Below, one piece after another: positions 35,312 to 46,300 of a stretch of 64,000 nucleotides of DNA. This DNA is from Micromussa lordhowensis (taxonomy: Eukaryota > Cnidaria > Anthozoa > Scleractinia > Lobophylliidae), in contig OZ026599.1 in NCBI GenBank assembly GCA_964020085.1, forward strand, positions 34,475,086-34,539,085. The letters run 5' to 3'. The position numbers and the translations under genes were made by a program. The first letter of the stretch is position 1. Each line of letters begins with the position of its first letter. The notes under the pieces are model-generated. The model had not been told where the DNA came from, made no database searches, and saw nothing but the letters and a program-made list of their open reading frames with translations.

Positions 35312-38300
35312 TCGAGGTAACGAATATGGTCTAGTCATGATGCACAAAGTTATGGAAGAAAGCAGCCTTGTTAATTTGACCAAAACAAGCCTCGCCTTTT
35401 CGGCGGGAAACCATATGAAGTGCACTTTATGAAAATGGCAGCGCGTCGCAATTGAAAAAAGCGCGCCAACTCAAAAGATTGTAAAAAGAAGCCTCTCGAG
35501 TTTGAAAGGAAAACTGGGCTAAGCCTTATGGATAAGGTGTTTTTCTATTCTAAAAGCAACTGTACATGCTTATCATTCTCAAGATTCCCTGTTTCTTAGT
35601 TATGACCCATCCTCATTACTAGCGGTTTGCCATACCTTGCTGGCAGAGGCTGAAGTGTGCCTGGAATTAAAACTCCGCTGATTGCTTTGTACAGGATGAC
35701 GTCACATTGACCAATCAGCTCCACGACCTCATTAGAACCCAGGACTTCTAGCATGTGGCTGGGCATTCCTTGCCAGAAGTGAACTAAGAAGTTTTGAACC
35801 TGGAAAATATTAACAATTAAATTAAATCAGATACATTTTTTTTATGTCGGAAAATTAGGATGATAAGTTTTGAAAAAAAAATCCTCTTAGTTAATTATTT
35901 GGCTGAACTTTAACCGAATAAATAGCTTTTATTAACTGCTAAATTTCTTATAATTAATTACGTTTCAGCGAGATTACACCAGAGGGATGATTCATGCGAT
36001 ATAAGTGACGTTACCTACCTCTCCAAAGTTCGCTCGTAAGATAGTGTCCAGTATCCTCTGGCAGTGAGCTCGATACATGATAAGAAATGTCTTTACCTGA
36101 GCAAAAAGGAAGTTTTTATGAGTTTTCAGCGCATCTTAAACCTCATTTACCCCCGTCAAGAGAAGATTACTACTACTAGTACTAAAAGAAGATTAGTATT
36201 GGCTAGAGTACAAGGAGACCTTGAATACGCGATCTTATAATTTCGAAGTGAATTCAGTTCTTACAAGGTTTCATCGTTATTTATTTCTGTCTCAACAGGC
36301 CTCTCTCACCTTTTCATTTGGCACATCCTCAGGTAAGTTCAGTTTGCTAGGCTTAGGGAAGTCAGGCAATAGCGTTCCTCCAGGTGCCGCTGTTACACAT
36401 GAATTGGTCCCGTGACTGGTCTTATGAAGAGAGTGGCCTTGAGTCCTCTCGTCTGCGTCGGTTTTACTGTACGATTGACTGAAACTAGCAGAGGAACTAG
36501 TTTTAGCTGAAGTCTGTGGTTCTAACTTTTAAATCTGTATTTGAAACCCTAGTGTGTGACCATTCAAATGAAAGCTATTGAGCAGTAATTTCATGTGGTA
36601 CTGTTTATTATGCTATACAAGGTGGTTCTAACTTTCAAGTATATGGATGAAACTCTAGCATGTGACCATCTATATGAAAGCTATGGTGCTACAAGGTGGT
36701 TCTAACTTTTAAGTCAGAGGATGAAACCCTAGAGTGTGACCATTCAAATGAAAGCTATCGTTATTTTATTTTAACAATACTTTTAAATCTCTATGTCATT
36801 TATAGATGTTTATGTCTTGATGTTCATTATGCTGACAACTTCGTAAATCCCTATTGCCATAATTATTTTATGCGTACAAGAGACAGCTTACCCAGTGTTG
36901 CTTTGCCTCGCTGCATTACAGACCGTATCATGATAAGGCGAAGTTGATTTTATTGTGATCCCATAGTAGTGATACCTGACAATAAATAAACAAGTTTGTG
37001 TTAAAAGGAACATTTATTGTTAATAAAATAAAGCTTAGTTGCTTTTTTAAGAGGTTCTATCTAGTTCTGTCTAGTTCCCTCTAGCAGTAATACGCGTTTT
37101 TCTATTGTACGCTCAAATATTTCTCATTATGTCAAGATGATAACTTTCGTCAGAAGCATTTTATAAGAGATTTCCGATTCTGTTCTTCCAATCCTCCCTC
37201 GCAAGAGCAGCTTTTATTAATTCGCAGCTGACAAACACTAGTTCCCAACACTGGTTCTGTTTTACATTATTTTGAACCCCTATAATTTCCGTCCAGAATA
37301 TTTTTTTTCCGTTGTATTCATATTCATGAATTTTTAGAATTGTTTGCTCAATTATTTTTTTAATGCCTTGTTTTGTTCTTACGTATACTAATAACAGCAG
37401 CATTTTCGTTTTCGGTTGCTCATCAAATAATATTTCTAGTGCATCTTGTTCTGTCGCTGAGCCTAAGTTTAAAAAATTATTTTATTTAGCGCATAACGTA
37501 GGCCCTTTTGTTCAAAGTATAATTTCCTTCCTGCTACTACGCTAACGCCGCTCACATGTCCTTGAACTTAAAGAAATTGCTACGCTTTACTCTTGAAAGC
37601 GAAAGGTATACCGTGGACATTAAATTAAGGCATTATAGCATTTGGCCTTCTCAGATTGCGCGTGTGATATTCCACTTTCGTTCCGAGGGGTTTCTTTGTA
37701 TTGTTTCAGCATTTCTTAAAGCAACATTCTATCCTCAAAGAAATACCGTCTTTGATCACGCTAAGAAAGTAAAACTATCCTAACGCAGTTGAAGAAACTC
37801 TCACAATCTTCGACTACAGCTTTCAGCGAAATCTTCTTTGTTCAGTACAAGCTTGTTATATTGTTAGCATTGAGTTTTTGCTTCATTGAGCGCGTAACGT
37901 TTTTGTCGCAATGTTTTCTCGTAGTTTGGCATCAGTTGATTTTCAAACTTCAACAAAAGAGTATCGATATAGGTGTTAGTTACTGGAATGCTGAAGACTC
38001 ATTAATTCAGTCAAGCGAAAACAATGATTTGAACAAGTTAACGACTGCCATTGTGTAACCATGTGTTTGTTGAAAGAGTGCTACGGGCACAAATCAAAAA
38101 CATAACTTCAAGTTCTCCCACAATTCAACAAAACAGAAATTGTCAATAAACAAGAATCTTGTTAAAACTCTCACTTCCCGCTATAGTTTGCTATATTTAT
38201 ATATTAACTGACATTTCAAGCCAAGAACATAACGTAAATTTGTTACTTTGTGATAGAATAGAATATGTTCTAGTGTCATATATCGCCCCTATATTCTATT

Positions 38301-41300
38301 ACCAGCAAAATAATACTTACTTTGACTGTCCACGAGTTCCTAGCCTTCTGGTTTTCAAATTCGGGAAGGTATGACGAATTATCTAAAGATTGAAAAACCA
38401 ATTTCAATGAATTTATCATTTTTTTATCAGTAACGGGTTTTTTCTTTGATAAGTTTGAGTTACATAGCATTATTTGGCAGGACGATGTCTTTAAATACAT
38501 TTTTGTTTCAAAACATGTTGTTTTCAAGTTAACTAATTCAGTGTTTTGTTTCAAACGCCCTGGGAGTGCTAAGCGATTGCTGGGTAGCTCAATGAATGAA
38601 TATAGAGGTAAATATCCTACCATATCGTCTTTAGTTCATGTTGAAGGATTAGCTGGTATCGCAAGATATGCCATGCAATAAATTCAGATATTAAAACAGT
38701 TGCATTTTGAGGGTTTCACGTACCTTTCCAAAGCTGGCAGCATTCACTGGAGCGAGATTGTTCTTTTCACAGAAGTCCAAGTAATGAGAATATAAAGCGC
38801 TCCGGGGCAAACTAACACCCTCAGAGACTTCGTAATTTTCATTTAACCTGCAGATGAAATCAACCGTAAGTATAGATTAATATCAAGTCTGTGGGAACAT
38901 AAAACAAAAAGGCTAAATTCTTAAAACAAAAAGAAGCAGGCACCATTTTGATTAATTTTAAAATCACCCACTGTCACTCAGACCATAAATAGAAAGCTTA
39001 AAAACCGAGTGAAAATACAAATAAGTGTAACATTTGTACTTATGACAGATGAAGTCAGTTTTATGAGAAAAAAGCCGCGTGATAAAGACAAATTTAAATC
39101 ATTTGTTTTGTCAACACAATACAGATAAAGATGTATTTGATTTTTTATCCACGTGTCCTTACATAACTTTATATTTAAATAGTTTATCAGTGCATGGAAG
39201 AGTACAGTGCTCTAAGAAAAGAGTTTGATGGTTGCTTCAGTGGTTTCTAGTAGAGGTGTTTGTTTAAAGAATCACATGAGAATTACTTGAGAGTTTAATG
39301 AACCTTTGATAATGTATTGCTTTAGTAACTAGCATTTCGAAAGTGATATTTCCACCGGCCGATATGTTGACATAGCACAATAACGGCAGGTTACCGTATT
39401 TTAATACTCTCTCGTTCTGTCACGATCAAGTGAAATATGAACTTCATTAACCTGTTACTGGTACCATTGTTTATTTTGTTATCAGTTACGTCCCACCTTG
39501 GTGATCGCTCAATATCAGCTAAAAAATGTTTTCTTTTTATATAATTTTCTTTGAGAATCATGACAAATGAAAGTGGATTGGCGTCTTACGATACTGCGCC
39601 TTACGATACTGCCCCTTCAAAGCGGCCACCAGTTCATTAACATGCCCACGTTTTGGAGTTCTGATCAGTTAAGGTGATAGACTTCATATACATACCACTG
39701 AATTGTCAACGGTGACTGTAGCTTGCTGTGCGAAACATAATGGCTGTTCGCGTACACTGGTTGCTGACCTGGGAAGAGAATGACTCATGTGAAATAAAAA
39801 CCTTTTTTTTTGCGGTAAATTTATCAGACATAAGAACTTGCAAATGCCTCGGGGGACAAATGTATTTTTCTATTTTGAAGGTGCGATTTAAATGACAGGA
39901 TCAGAACTACTTTCAGCAACCCTTCGCACGATTTAATAGTATTTTAAAAGTCATTTTCCTTCAAGAGGACAAGAGGAGATGTTGTTGCAATTTCGAATGA
40001 ATGGCACTGATCTCTCTGCTCTGTGTTCGTTATCTGCTTGCTTTTTATCGCAGCCGCTGCGATAAAAAGCACATTAAGTCTGGTTTTGCCGGTTTCTCTT
40101 CGTCATAAGCAGTCAACATGTTAAGTCACTTTGAAAAGGAAATGGAAAATACGTTTCTGCACCAACACAAGCCATGCAATACATGTAAGCTACAGCACGG
40201 CAAACCCATTCATGCGAAGAGACGCTACTTTTGTGTTGGGAACTTCAGTTGTAGCTAGAATGTTTTCCAGCTAAATAACCAAATTGTGTATATTTTTGGG
40301 TTTACTGACGGTGCATGTGGGAACTAAAAAAGACGTCGCTGCTTAACTTATAGATAAAAACCAGCAACATTAATTGTAAGAACAAGTAAAAGCCTTGAAT
40401 TAACGATCAATTGGCATAAGAAAAGGTTTGCATGGGTTCACCTTGACTTTTGAACCTCCATGGATGATCACGAGACAAGAAAAAGACAACATAAAAATTA
40501 ACAGGTATAAATGAACAAATTTAGCTTTTCAGCACGTGATAAGGGACAAAACAATGACGTCTGAGATTAGAAAATGCGCACATATATCGTTATGATCATG
40601 AAAACACGAAACGTGTTTATTGCAGGTTTCACATTTCCGTGCCTTAAGGTGGCTTTCCACTGTCGCGCTATTTTTCGCACGTCAACGGCGTGAATTTCAA
40701 TGGTTTACGCGCGTAAAATAAAATAGGACAGCTTACGCATGCGGAAAAAGTGTAATGTGGTTCACCTTTTTTTCAGCAGACGCAAGTATCTGCTCTATTT
40801 TTTTTTATTTCATGCACGTAATTCATTAAAATTCAGGCCCGTTGACGGGCGTAAAATAACGCAACAATGGAAATCTACAAAACAAAGCAAGGCTACAAAT
40901 AACGGCAAACAAAGCGAACTTCGACAAAATGGAATTTTTGCTTAAATTGTTGCGTGCAAGCGTTTCTTTTATGTATAAAACCGATGTTAATCACCTCATG
41001 TGTTATGATACAACAGATAGTGATGCAAGTGAACTGTCATTTTCATAGATCATTCGCACAGGTAGCCAATCAAAAAAGCACGTTTCGGTGAAAGGAAGCC
41101 ATCACATTGCGAACTGTGAGTAAATTTCTCATCCGGCGTTTGGTCAGCTTTGAGACCTGCTTGATAGCTAGGCGAAAATACGGTGTGGTTTAACGCAAAA
41201 CGCCTCAATTCTTAGCACTTAAATCTCTTGGTCCGAAATTCGTGTGCTAGCATCACTGTCATAAATTAAATTCTTGGTTGTTTTTCAGCTTTCAGTCAAA

Positions 41301-43330
41301 ATTTTAGCTCATTTCTGAGCCGATCAGTAAATTTTGCGGATCTCAGATACGAGCTATCAGTTTAAAAAAACGCGTTATTTCTCAGATGACAGTGAAAATG
41401 TTGACTTATTCTCAAATCAAATTTTAACCATCTCTCACTTCAGATATCTGAATCAATATTTCAAGGACTAAAGAAGCTCTTTCCACTGCTAAAAATCGAT
41501 CTTTAATTTATGGTCTATTTTATTATGGTCTAATCCAAAGCTATTTTTTAAATCAGTAAAATATTCAATAATAGAAGCTTATTGTCATAAATAAATTTTT
41601 AAACAAACAAGTGAAGAAAGAAGCTCTCTATAGCAGACAATCTGTTTCCACGGTTTAACTGACATGCCTTTAATTTTTTCGTTATCCTTTAGCAAAAAAC
41701 TAGAAGCCCCTGTCAACTAAGATGACGGATTGTATGCGCTGCAATGTTCACCTGAATTATGAAGTGATCTTTCCGCCTAATTAAGGTGGAATTAAGGCGA
41801 AAATGAACTACAAATGATTCACATAAATATGTTTAAGCCCGTAATTTCCCAACAGAGAAATAAAGTGAAGTCATCTAAAGAGAGAGGAGTGCCACAAACA
41901 TTTTAATAAAAATTCTAAAACGGAAAAGAAAATCGCGCATTTAATCTTTTAAACAACATATTTGAAGAATGTTATGAATTGTTTAGCCACTCGAAATACA
42001 GTAAATAATTTGTCATGTGAAATATGGATACATTGACATGCACATAATTCTAATTAATAAACCCTTTTGTGAAGTCTGTAACATGTTGCATGTGAAAATT
42101 CGGGGCCAACCCTTGAAATGAATTACTTGTCAATTTTACATCCATTTTGTATTCTTTTGCACTATACTTAGATCTAAATGAACTTTAAGAAGTTTTACAT
42201 CAATTAACGTTTGCAGTGACCGTGATTTGCTTCAGCAAAGAAGAGTTTGAGGCCACATGCCTGTTTCTTAAAAGAACAAAGGCGACTTAAAGCAATTTTA
42301 TAATAACCATTGTCTTAATGGTCTCGCATCGCTGCCCGCCAATCAGGTTTCAAACACTAATTGATGGCACGCGCTACTCTTTACAAAAGAGTTCGAAATT
42401 TACATTTTAGTCGAAGAGCGTCTTAAATCACAGCAAGTCTAGTTTCCTTGATCTTTTGGTTGTGTTTGAGTAGTTTCTGGTGGTAAATTTATATTAACAC
42501 GATTTGCTTGTTCTTAAAAGAAACATATAGTTTCGCCCTTAATTTCATGACTTGTCTTCCGTGTCTCTCCTGATATACTTTCTGCGGTTGAGAATCTCAA
42601 AGTTAATAAAGTTTGCCACAATCGCTAAAAGAGAGACAGCGACTTGCAGTTTGTTTAATACAGACTCGCCTCTGTCTGGTTTATAACGAGTCGCCCTGAA
42701 GTATCGAAAATAAAATTAACACTAAATAGCATCAAGTAATTGCTTTGTTTAACAACCTTAAAATATATGGACATTTAATTTCAAAACAACTTCGCATCTG
42801 CTGTCAAATTGCTTCATTCAGACTTTTCTCTGCCGGATATACAGTTAACGTTTATTTGCACTTTCGAGTGCGTATTTGAGCGACTGTCCTCGAACAAAAA
42901 CAACCAGTCTATATGATTTGCGAATCTTTAACTCCTGCGAGGAAATCATTGCCGGTCAATGTAAGAGAAGGCCAGAGTCATTTAATCAAATGAGAGTATG
43001 CCAAATGATTAATGCATTTAGGAATAACAGTGAAAATATTCGGTCGCGTGAGTTGGTGTGTATAAGAGTTACCTAAACGTCTGGTGAAGGAACGTTTTCC
43101 TTGCGACTTGTAGAGTCATAGAAACCGTGCGAAAACGCGCATTTTAATCAGCTGCCATACTAATGTGGGTAAATTTGCGTGCCTAAGGCTCTGCCATGCT
43201 AACAGAATAAGATTTTGCATCTTGGAGATAATTACAGCATGAACACAGAAAGTGATAATTACATAGCTACTTGAAGGTGGAAAAAGGACAAATAATCCAA
43301 ACTATTTCACCTACCTGACCCACGAGGCAT
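32406..43330 (-). CDS. RFX-family winged-helix transcription factor, RFX4/RFX6-like
   Basis: Fifteen coding exons join in frame (2229 nt, 742 aa): 43330..43315, 39768..39696, 38847..38724, 38382..38321, 36975..36892, 36478..36310, 36096..36019, 35799..35636, 35032..34932, 34809..34751, 34527..34383, 34253..34159, 33966..33849, 33717..33589, 33217..32406. The RFX DNA-binding domain is about residues 27-105 and carries [39 protein letters not shown] and YHYYG. Domains B, C and dimerisation follow at about 178-470 ([60 protein letters not shown]). The tail (474-742) is rich in Ser, Tyr, Met and Pro. [16 protein letters not shown] and the tail composition favour RFX4/RFX6 over RFX1-3. It should act as a nuclear X-box binding dimer; in animals this group works in ciliated, neural and endocrine cell programmes. 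The ATG exon has an acceptor and stays open upstream, so a further 5' exon is likely. Confidence 0.92.
32974..32993. repeat. GTT trinucleotide repeat coding for an Asn run in RFX
   Basis: Six or so GTT units on the + strand give an AAC/Asn stretch (TNNNNNNIS) in the RFX tail. Codon-repeat expansions like this can vary in length between individuals. Confidence 0.85.
33300..33530 (-). mobile_element. Penelope-type retroelement fragment, minus copy
   Basis: Shares with 55018-55195, in inverted orientation, the blocks AACTGTGGTGCTGCGTCGG, ATAATTTGGTTTTATCAACT, GGCCACCGTAAAGAGATT and the CGAAACGTCAGC motif (33407-33440). It lies in the last RFX intron. Association with Penelope-like elements is from memory of such ends and is not proven. 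Confidence 0.55.
34157..34158 (-). other. Non-canonical GC splice donor in the RFX gene
   Basis: Exon 34253..34159 ends ...TTGAAG and is followed on the minus strand by GCAAGT. GC-AG is the only reading that continues into QVEKTGK at 33966 in the right phase. The AAG|GCAAGT context matches the known strong consensus of GC-AG introns, about 1% of metazoan introns. Confidence 0.85.
35169..35327. mobile_element. Foldback element in an RFX intron
   Basis: CACTGGAACTAGCTTGCAAG on the left is inverted as TTGCAAGCTAGTTCCAGT on the right, with weaker outer arms starting TATTCGTATTCCC. About 160 bases, MITE-like. Confidence 0.8.
36310..36478 (-). CDS. RFX gene, exon 6: variable linker ending in GTLLPDFP
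   Basis: This exon codes for a low-complexity linker ([14 protein letters not shown]...) and then [19 protein letters not shown], which aligns with GTLLPEFP of RFX4/RFX6. Among several AG sites, only acceptors at CTAGTTTCAG|T (36478) or the TAG just upstream of it fit the phase of exon 5. A stronger-looking CACAG at 36514 would break the frame. A minisatellite starts right upstream. Confidence 0.75.
36516..36770. repeat. Coral-type minisatellite, about three copies, in an RFX intron
   Basis: Units of about 75-100 bases carry GTGGTTCTAACTTTTAA, GGATGAAACCCTAG and GTGTGACCATTCAAATGAAA at about 36516, 36622 and 36693. I have a general memory of this unit as widespread in cnidarian genomes; that is not verified here. 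It abuts the acceptor of RFX exon 6. Confidence 0.75.
38321..38847 (-). CDS. RFX gene, exons 3-4: core of the DNA-binding domain
   Basis: Exon 38847..38724 gives [19 protein letters not shown] through NAASFGK, and exon 38382..38321 gives [21 protein letters not shown] split at its last codon. These are the wing and recognition segments that contact the X-box. The [15 protein letters not shown] block, completed by the next exon, is the family signature and is intact. Confidence 0.92.
38850..39695 (-). other. RFX intron between exons 2 and 3
   Basis: AT-rich, with no coding potential or recognisable RNA. The neighbouring intron 1 (39769-43314) is likewise non-coding and contains the small palindrome at 40040-40071. 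Confidence 0.6.
40040..40071. repeat. Perfect 15-base-arm palindrome
   Basis: GCTTTTTATCGCAGC is directly followed by its inverse GCTGCGATAAAAAGC, with at most two bases between. It sits in RFX intron 1. A small foldback; function unknown. Confidence 0.75.
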
Positions 43331-46300
43331 TGTGACTTCCAAATCCCTCTTCCAACGTCTGCAAGAAAAATCAGTTTTAACAAGAGGTGTAGTCTTGTGC
43401 TGTGAAACTGCAAGCGTTGCACTGAACCGTTGCAGCGAGGAGCACCGTTTTTGAACGCGGGTTTTGTTTATACGCCGTCGTTGTCAGTTAACAAAGTTTT
43501 GTAATTCGTGTTAACGGCCTATGCCCTGGGATCAGTGGCCAAGCCATATACAGCAGATCACAGCTATCTTAAACTCCCAATGCGACACGGTGAGAAGAGA
43601 ACTACGATCGTGTCTTAGTTACGAGTTCCCGAGACAATAACTCGCATTGTTCTGTGCCTAGCGTGGTTTGCTTAAGGCGCGTGTGTCATGGGCTATTGTC
43701 AATTGTAGTTCACTTAATTGCTCTGTGGCTGCTAGATATACAACCATAGATAGCGGCACGCGTGAACAATTAATTCGGACAGTCGCCACGTGCCTTGACG
43801 AGCATTGTTATAAACTAGAAGACATGATCCACCTCGCCAAGTGGAACCATATCTGCGACTTTGGCAACGCTGTAACTCGCGAAAAACAATACTCTGTGCT
43901 TAAAGAAGGCGCCAGCTTTGCGTTATTTACATTGTTTCCTTTACGAGCGGGTTGTGTTACCCTTAACTTAATTTTCGTTTAATGACCGTTGAGTTTTTTA
44001 ACTTTGCATTCAACAGCTGGTTAAGCGAATCTCTTTGTTTTGCTTTGTATGGAGTAAAAGAGTCGGACACAGGTGTTTGCCATTAGGTTAACGTCTGATC
44101 GTCTCCGTTAAACACGCTTGCTGTAACATCAAAAACGCGCGTGCTAACAAAACCGAATAATGTGCGCGCTTAGCGAACTACTAACTCTCACAAGAGACAG
44201 TAAGGCGCGCATCTTTTGATAACATTCTACAGTAAGCTTACTTTACAAAGAAAACGAGGGAGAGATGTTAAGATGACAGAAATGTGGCTTCATGTTTGGA
44301 GACAGAGAGTGAAATTAGTGCCTGGTATGAGAAACATAAACAAGACCGAGGGAGATTGGAACCAAAAACATAAGGTGCCAGTTTTGGCCCCTTGTCGGCT
44401 TGTTTACAAGCAGAAGAAGAATTCCTTTGTTAGCTACAGGAGTTAACATGGCAAAAAACAAGCACGAAAAGAAACGGTTAACGTTCTTTACGCGGCTGGA
44501 AGCCAAACAAGTTCGTTGCATTCTGTATGATCACAATTTGCAGACGAGAAAGGTCGTTGGTGAAGAAAAGCAAACCGCTGTTTGGCTTTGGTTTGAAAAT
44601 TCTCACCAATCACCAGTACCCAACCGCCTACGTTCAACCCACTATGCCATTCAATTTGCATATCAATGTCGAGCAGGAGATAATTTGTTTCACTTCTATG
44701 CCACCAAGCTTGTATTACCTATTGTACACTGGTAAAGAGTCAAGATATGTAGCTAGGCAATGGCTTACGAATCAGCTGGAACGCACGTGTTGATCTACCA
44801 ATGATCGTGAGGGAAACAGAAGAACCTTTGATCGCTCAAGGAATAGAACGTTCTATCTTAGACTCGGTGAATCTTTCCAATTTGGGTGGAATAGATGACT
44901 TCATTTTTGGACCAGATGAAGCTTTGATCTAGAGCTTTCCGCGAAGCCGAATTTACAGTGATAAAATCGAATCTTTGATCGCAGAGGCAGTAGAATTGTT
45001 GATCTAAAGGAAAAATGAATTATCTACCGCAAAAGCAAATATATCAATAGACTCGTTTAGCACACATTTTCCCTTTGTATTCAGCCATAATCAGGGAAGG
45101 AAGTGTGAAAAATCATTTACTAACACGTTACCTTCACGCTGTTGTTGGTAATGACTCTCTTAAAAACACGTCAACTCAAACGTTCAGCGTGTCCATGCTT
45201 TTTTGCAGGGCAAAATCATGTTTTTCTGCGTGCTTTAGGTTAGTAAATCACTGTTTCGTCGTTTTTACCAAATTAGCTACGTAGGAAAATGAAATAATGT
45301 TTTGCTCATCCTCTGCGCATTAAAGTTAAATTCGGTGGAAACTGTATATGACTCTAAAGTACAAATATCTATCATACCAGCATTTACTTTACTGAGATAA
45401 TTCCTGAATCGTGTCTTTGTTCGTTTGCGCCAACTTATAAATATTTTTGCACGTAAGATGTAGACACGTATAAAATCTTCCTTTACTAGGATCGCCCAGG
45501 AATTTACATACATAAAATTGTAAAATGATTTATTGAGGAGAAACCTATTAAGATTAAATAAAGCCGCTAAACAGGGGGGCATTTTCAGAGCCGACTTCCC
45601 AGTGTACATTTGAAAAAAATATCTCGAAATTAAATCACATCTTAATTTGTCCGCCGATGAATCGTCGTTTAAATACATATTATCCAATTGTGTATCGTCT
45701 TCTACCAACTCACCAAGCTAGGTGCAGTCTTTTAGTTGGATTCAGAAATAGCAAACACAGGCATTACAGAAATTTGACTGGATTGCAAACTTCAAATCTA
45801 GAATAAAGTGCGTTTGCGATGTACATCTTGCTAGAGTTCAGGAGTTTAGGCTTGGGCAAACAACTACAAAAAAATCCAGCAATACAATAAATAATGATAG
45901 AAAAGCCAATACATTTCTTCCAGTTTGCTGAGAATGGCACTTCGCACATTTCTTGGCGACGTCTTCTTGCTCGCATACTGAGCTGTGGCGTACATCATCA
46001 GGTTTTCGAATTTAGGAAAAAGTTAAAATTGAAATCGATAATATTAGTTTTAGCATAATCACTTGCGTGCTGCCCTAGAAAGAAACATGCAACGTCAAAA
46101 GATCATTCGATGACAAAATCCTTCCATGGCTAGCTAATCTCGTATGGTTGTACCAGCCTCGACATTTAAGGAGGCATGATTTTTCTTCATGCTGGCCTTG
46201 AAATCAGTGCTACAAATGTGCACTCTAGCCTTGTAAAACCTTCTACTCTGTGAGTGGAAAATGAGATCGAAAAACTCGGAACTGTTGATCAGCAACTTGC

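Noticed and set aside
43668..43982. 104-codon plus-strand frame upstream of the RFX start
   Set aside because: No recognisable domain, and opposite to the likely RFX promoter. A chance frame is more likely.
44400..44793. Two overlapping plus-strand frames of about 110 and 88 codons
   Set aside because: Both frames look equally plausible or implausible, with no homology recognised. Probably non-coding.
45277..45708. 143-codon minus-strand frame
   Set aside because: Longest frame in a gene-free stretch, but residue use is random-like and no domain or splice context is visible.
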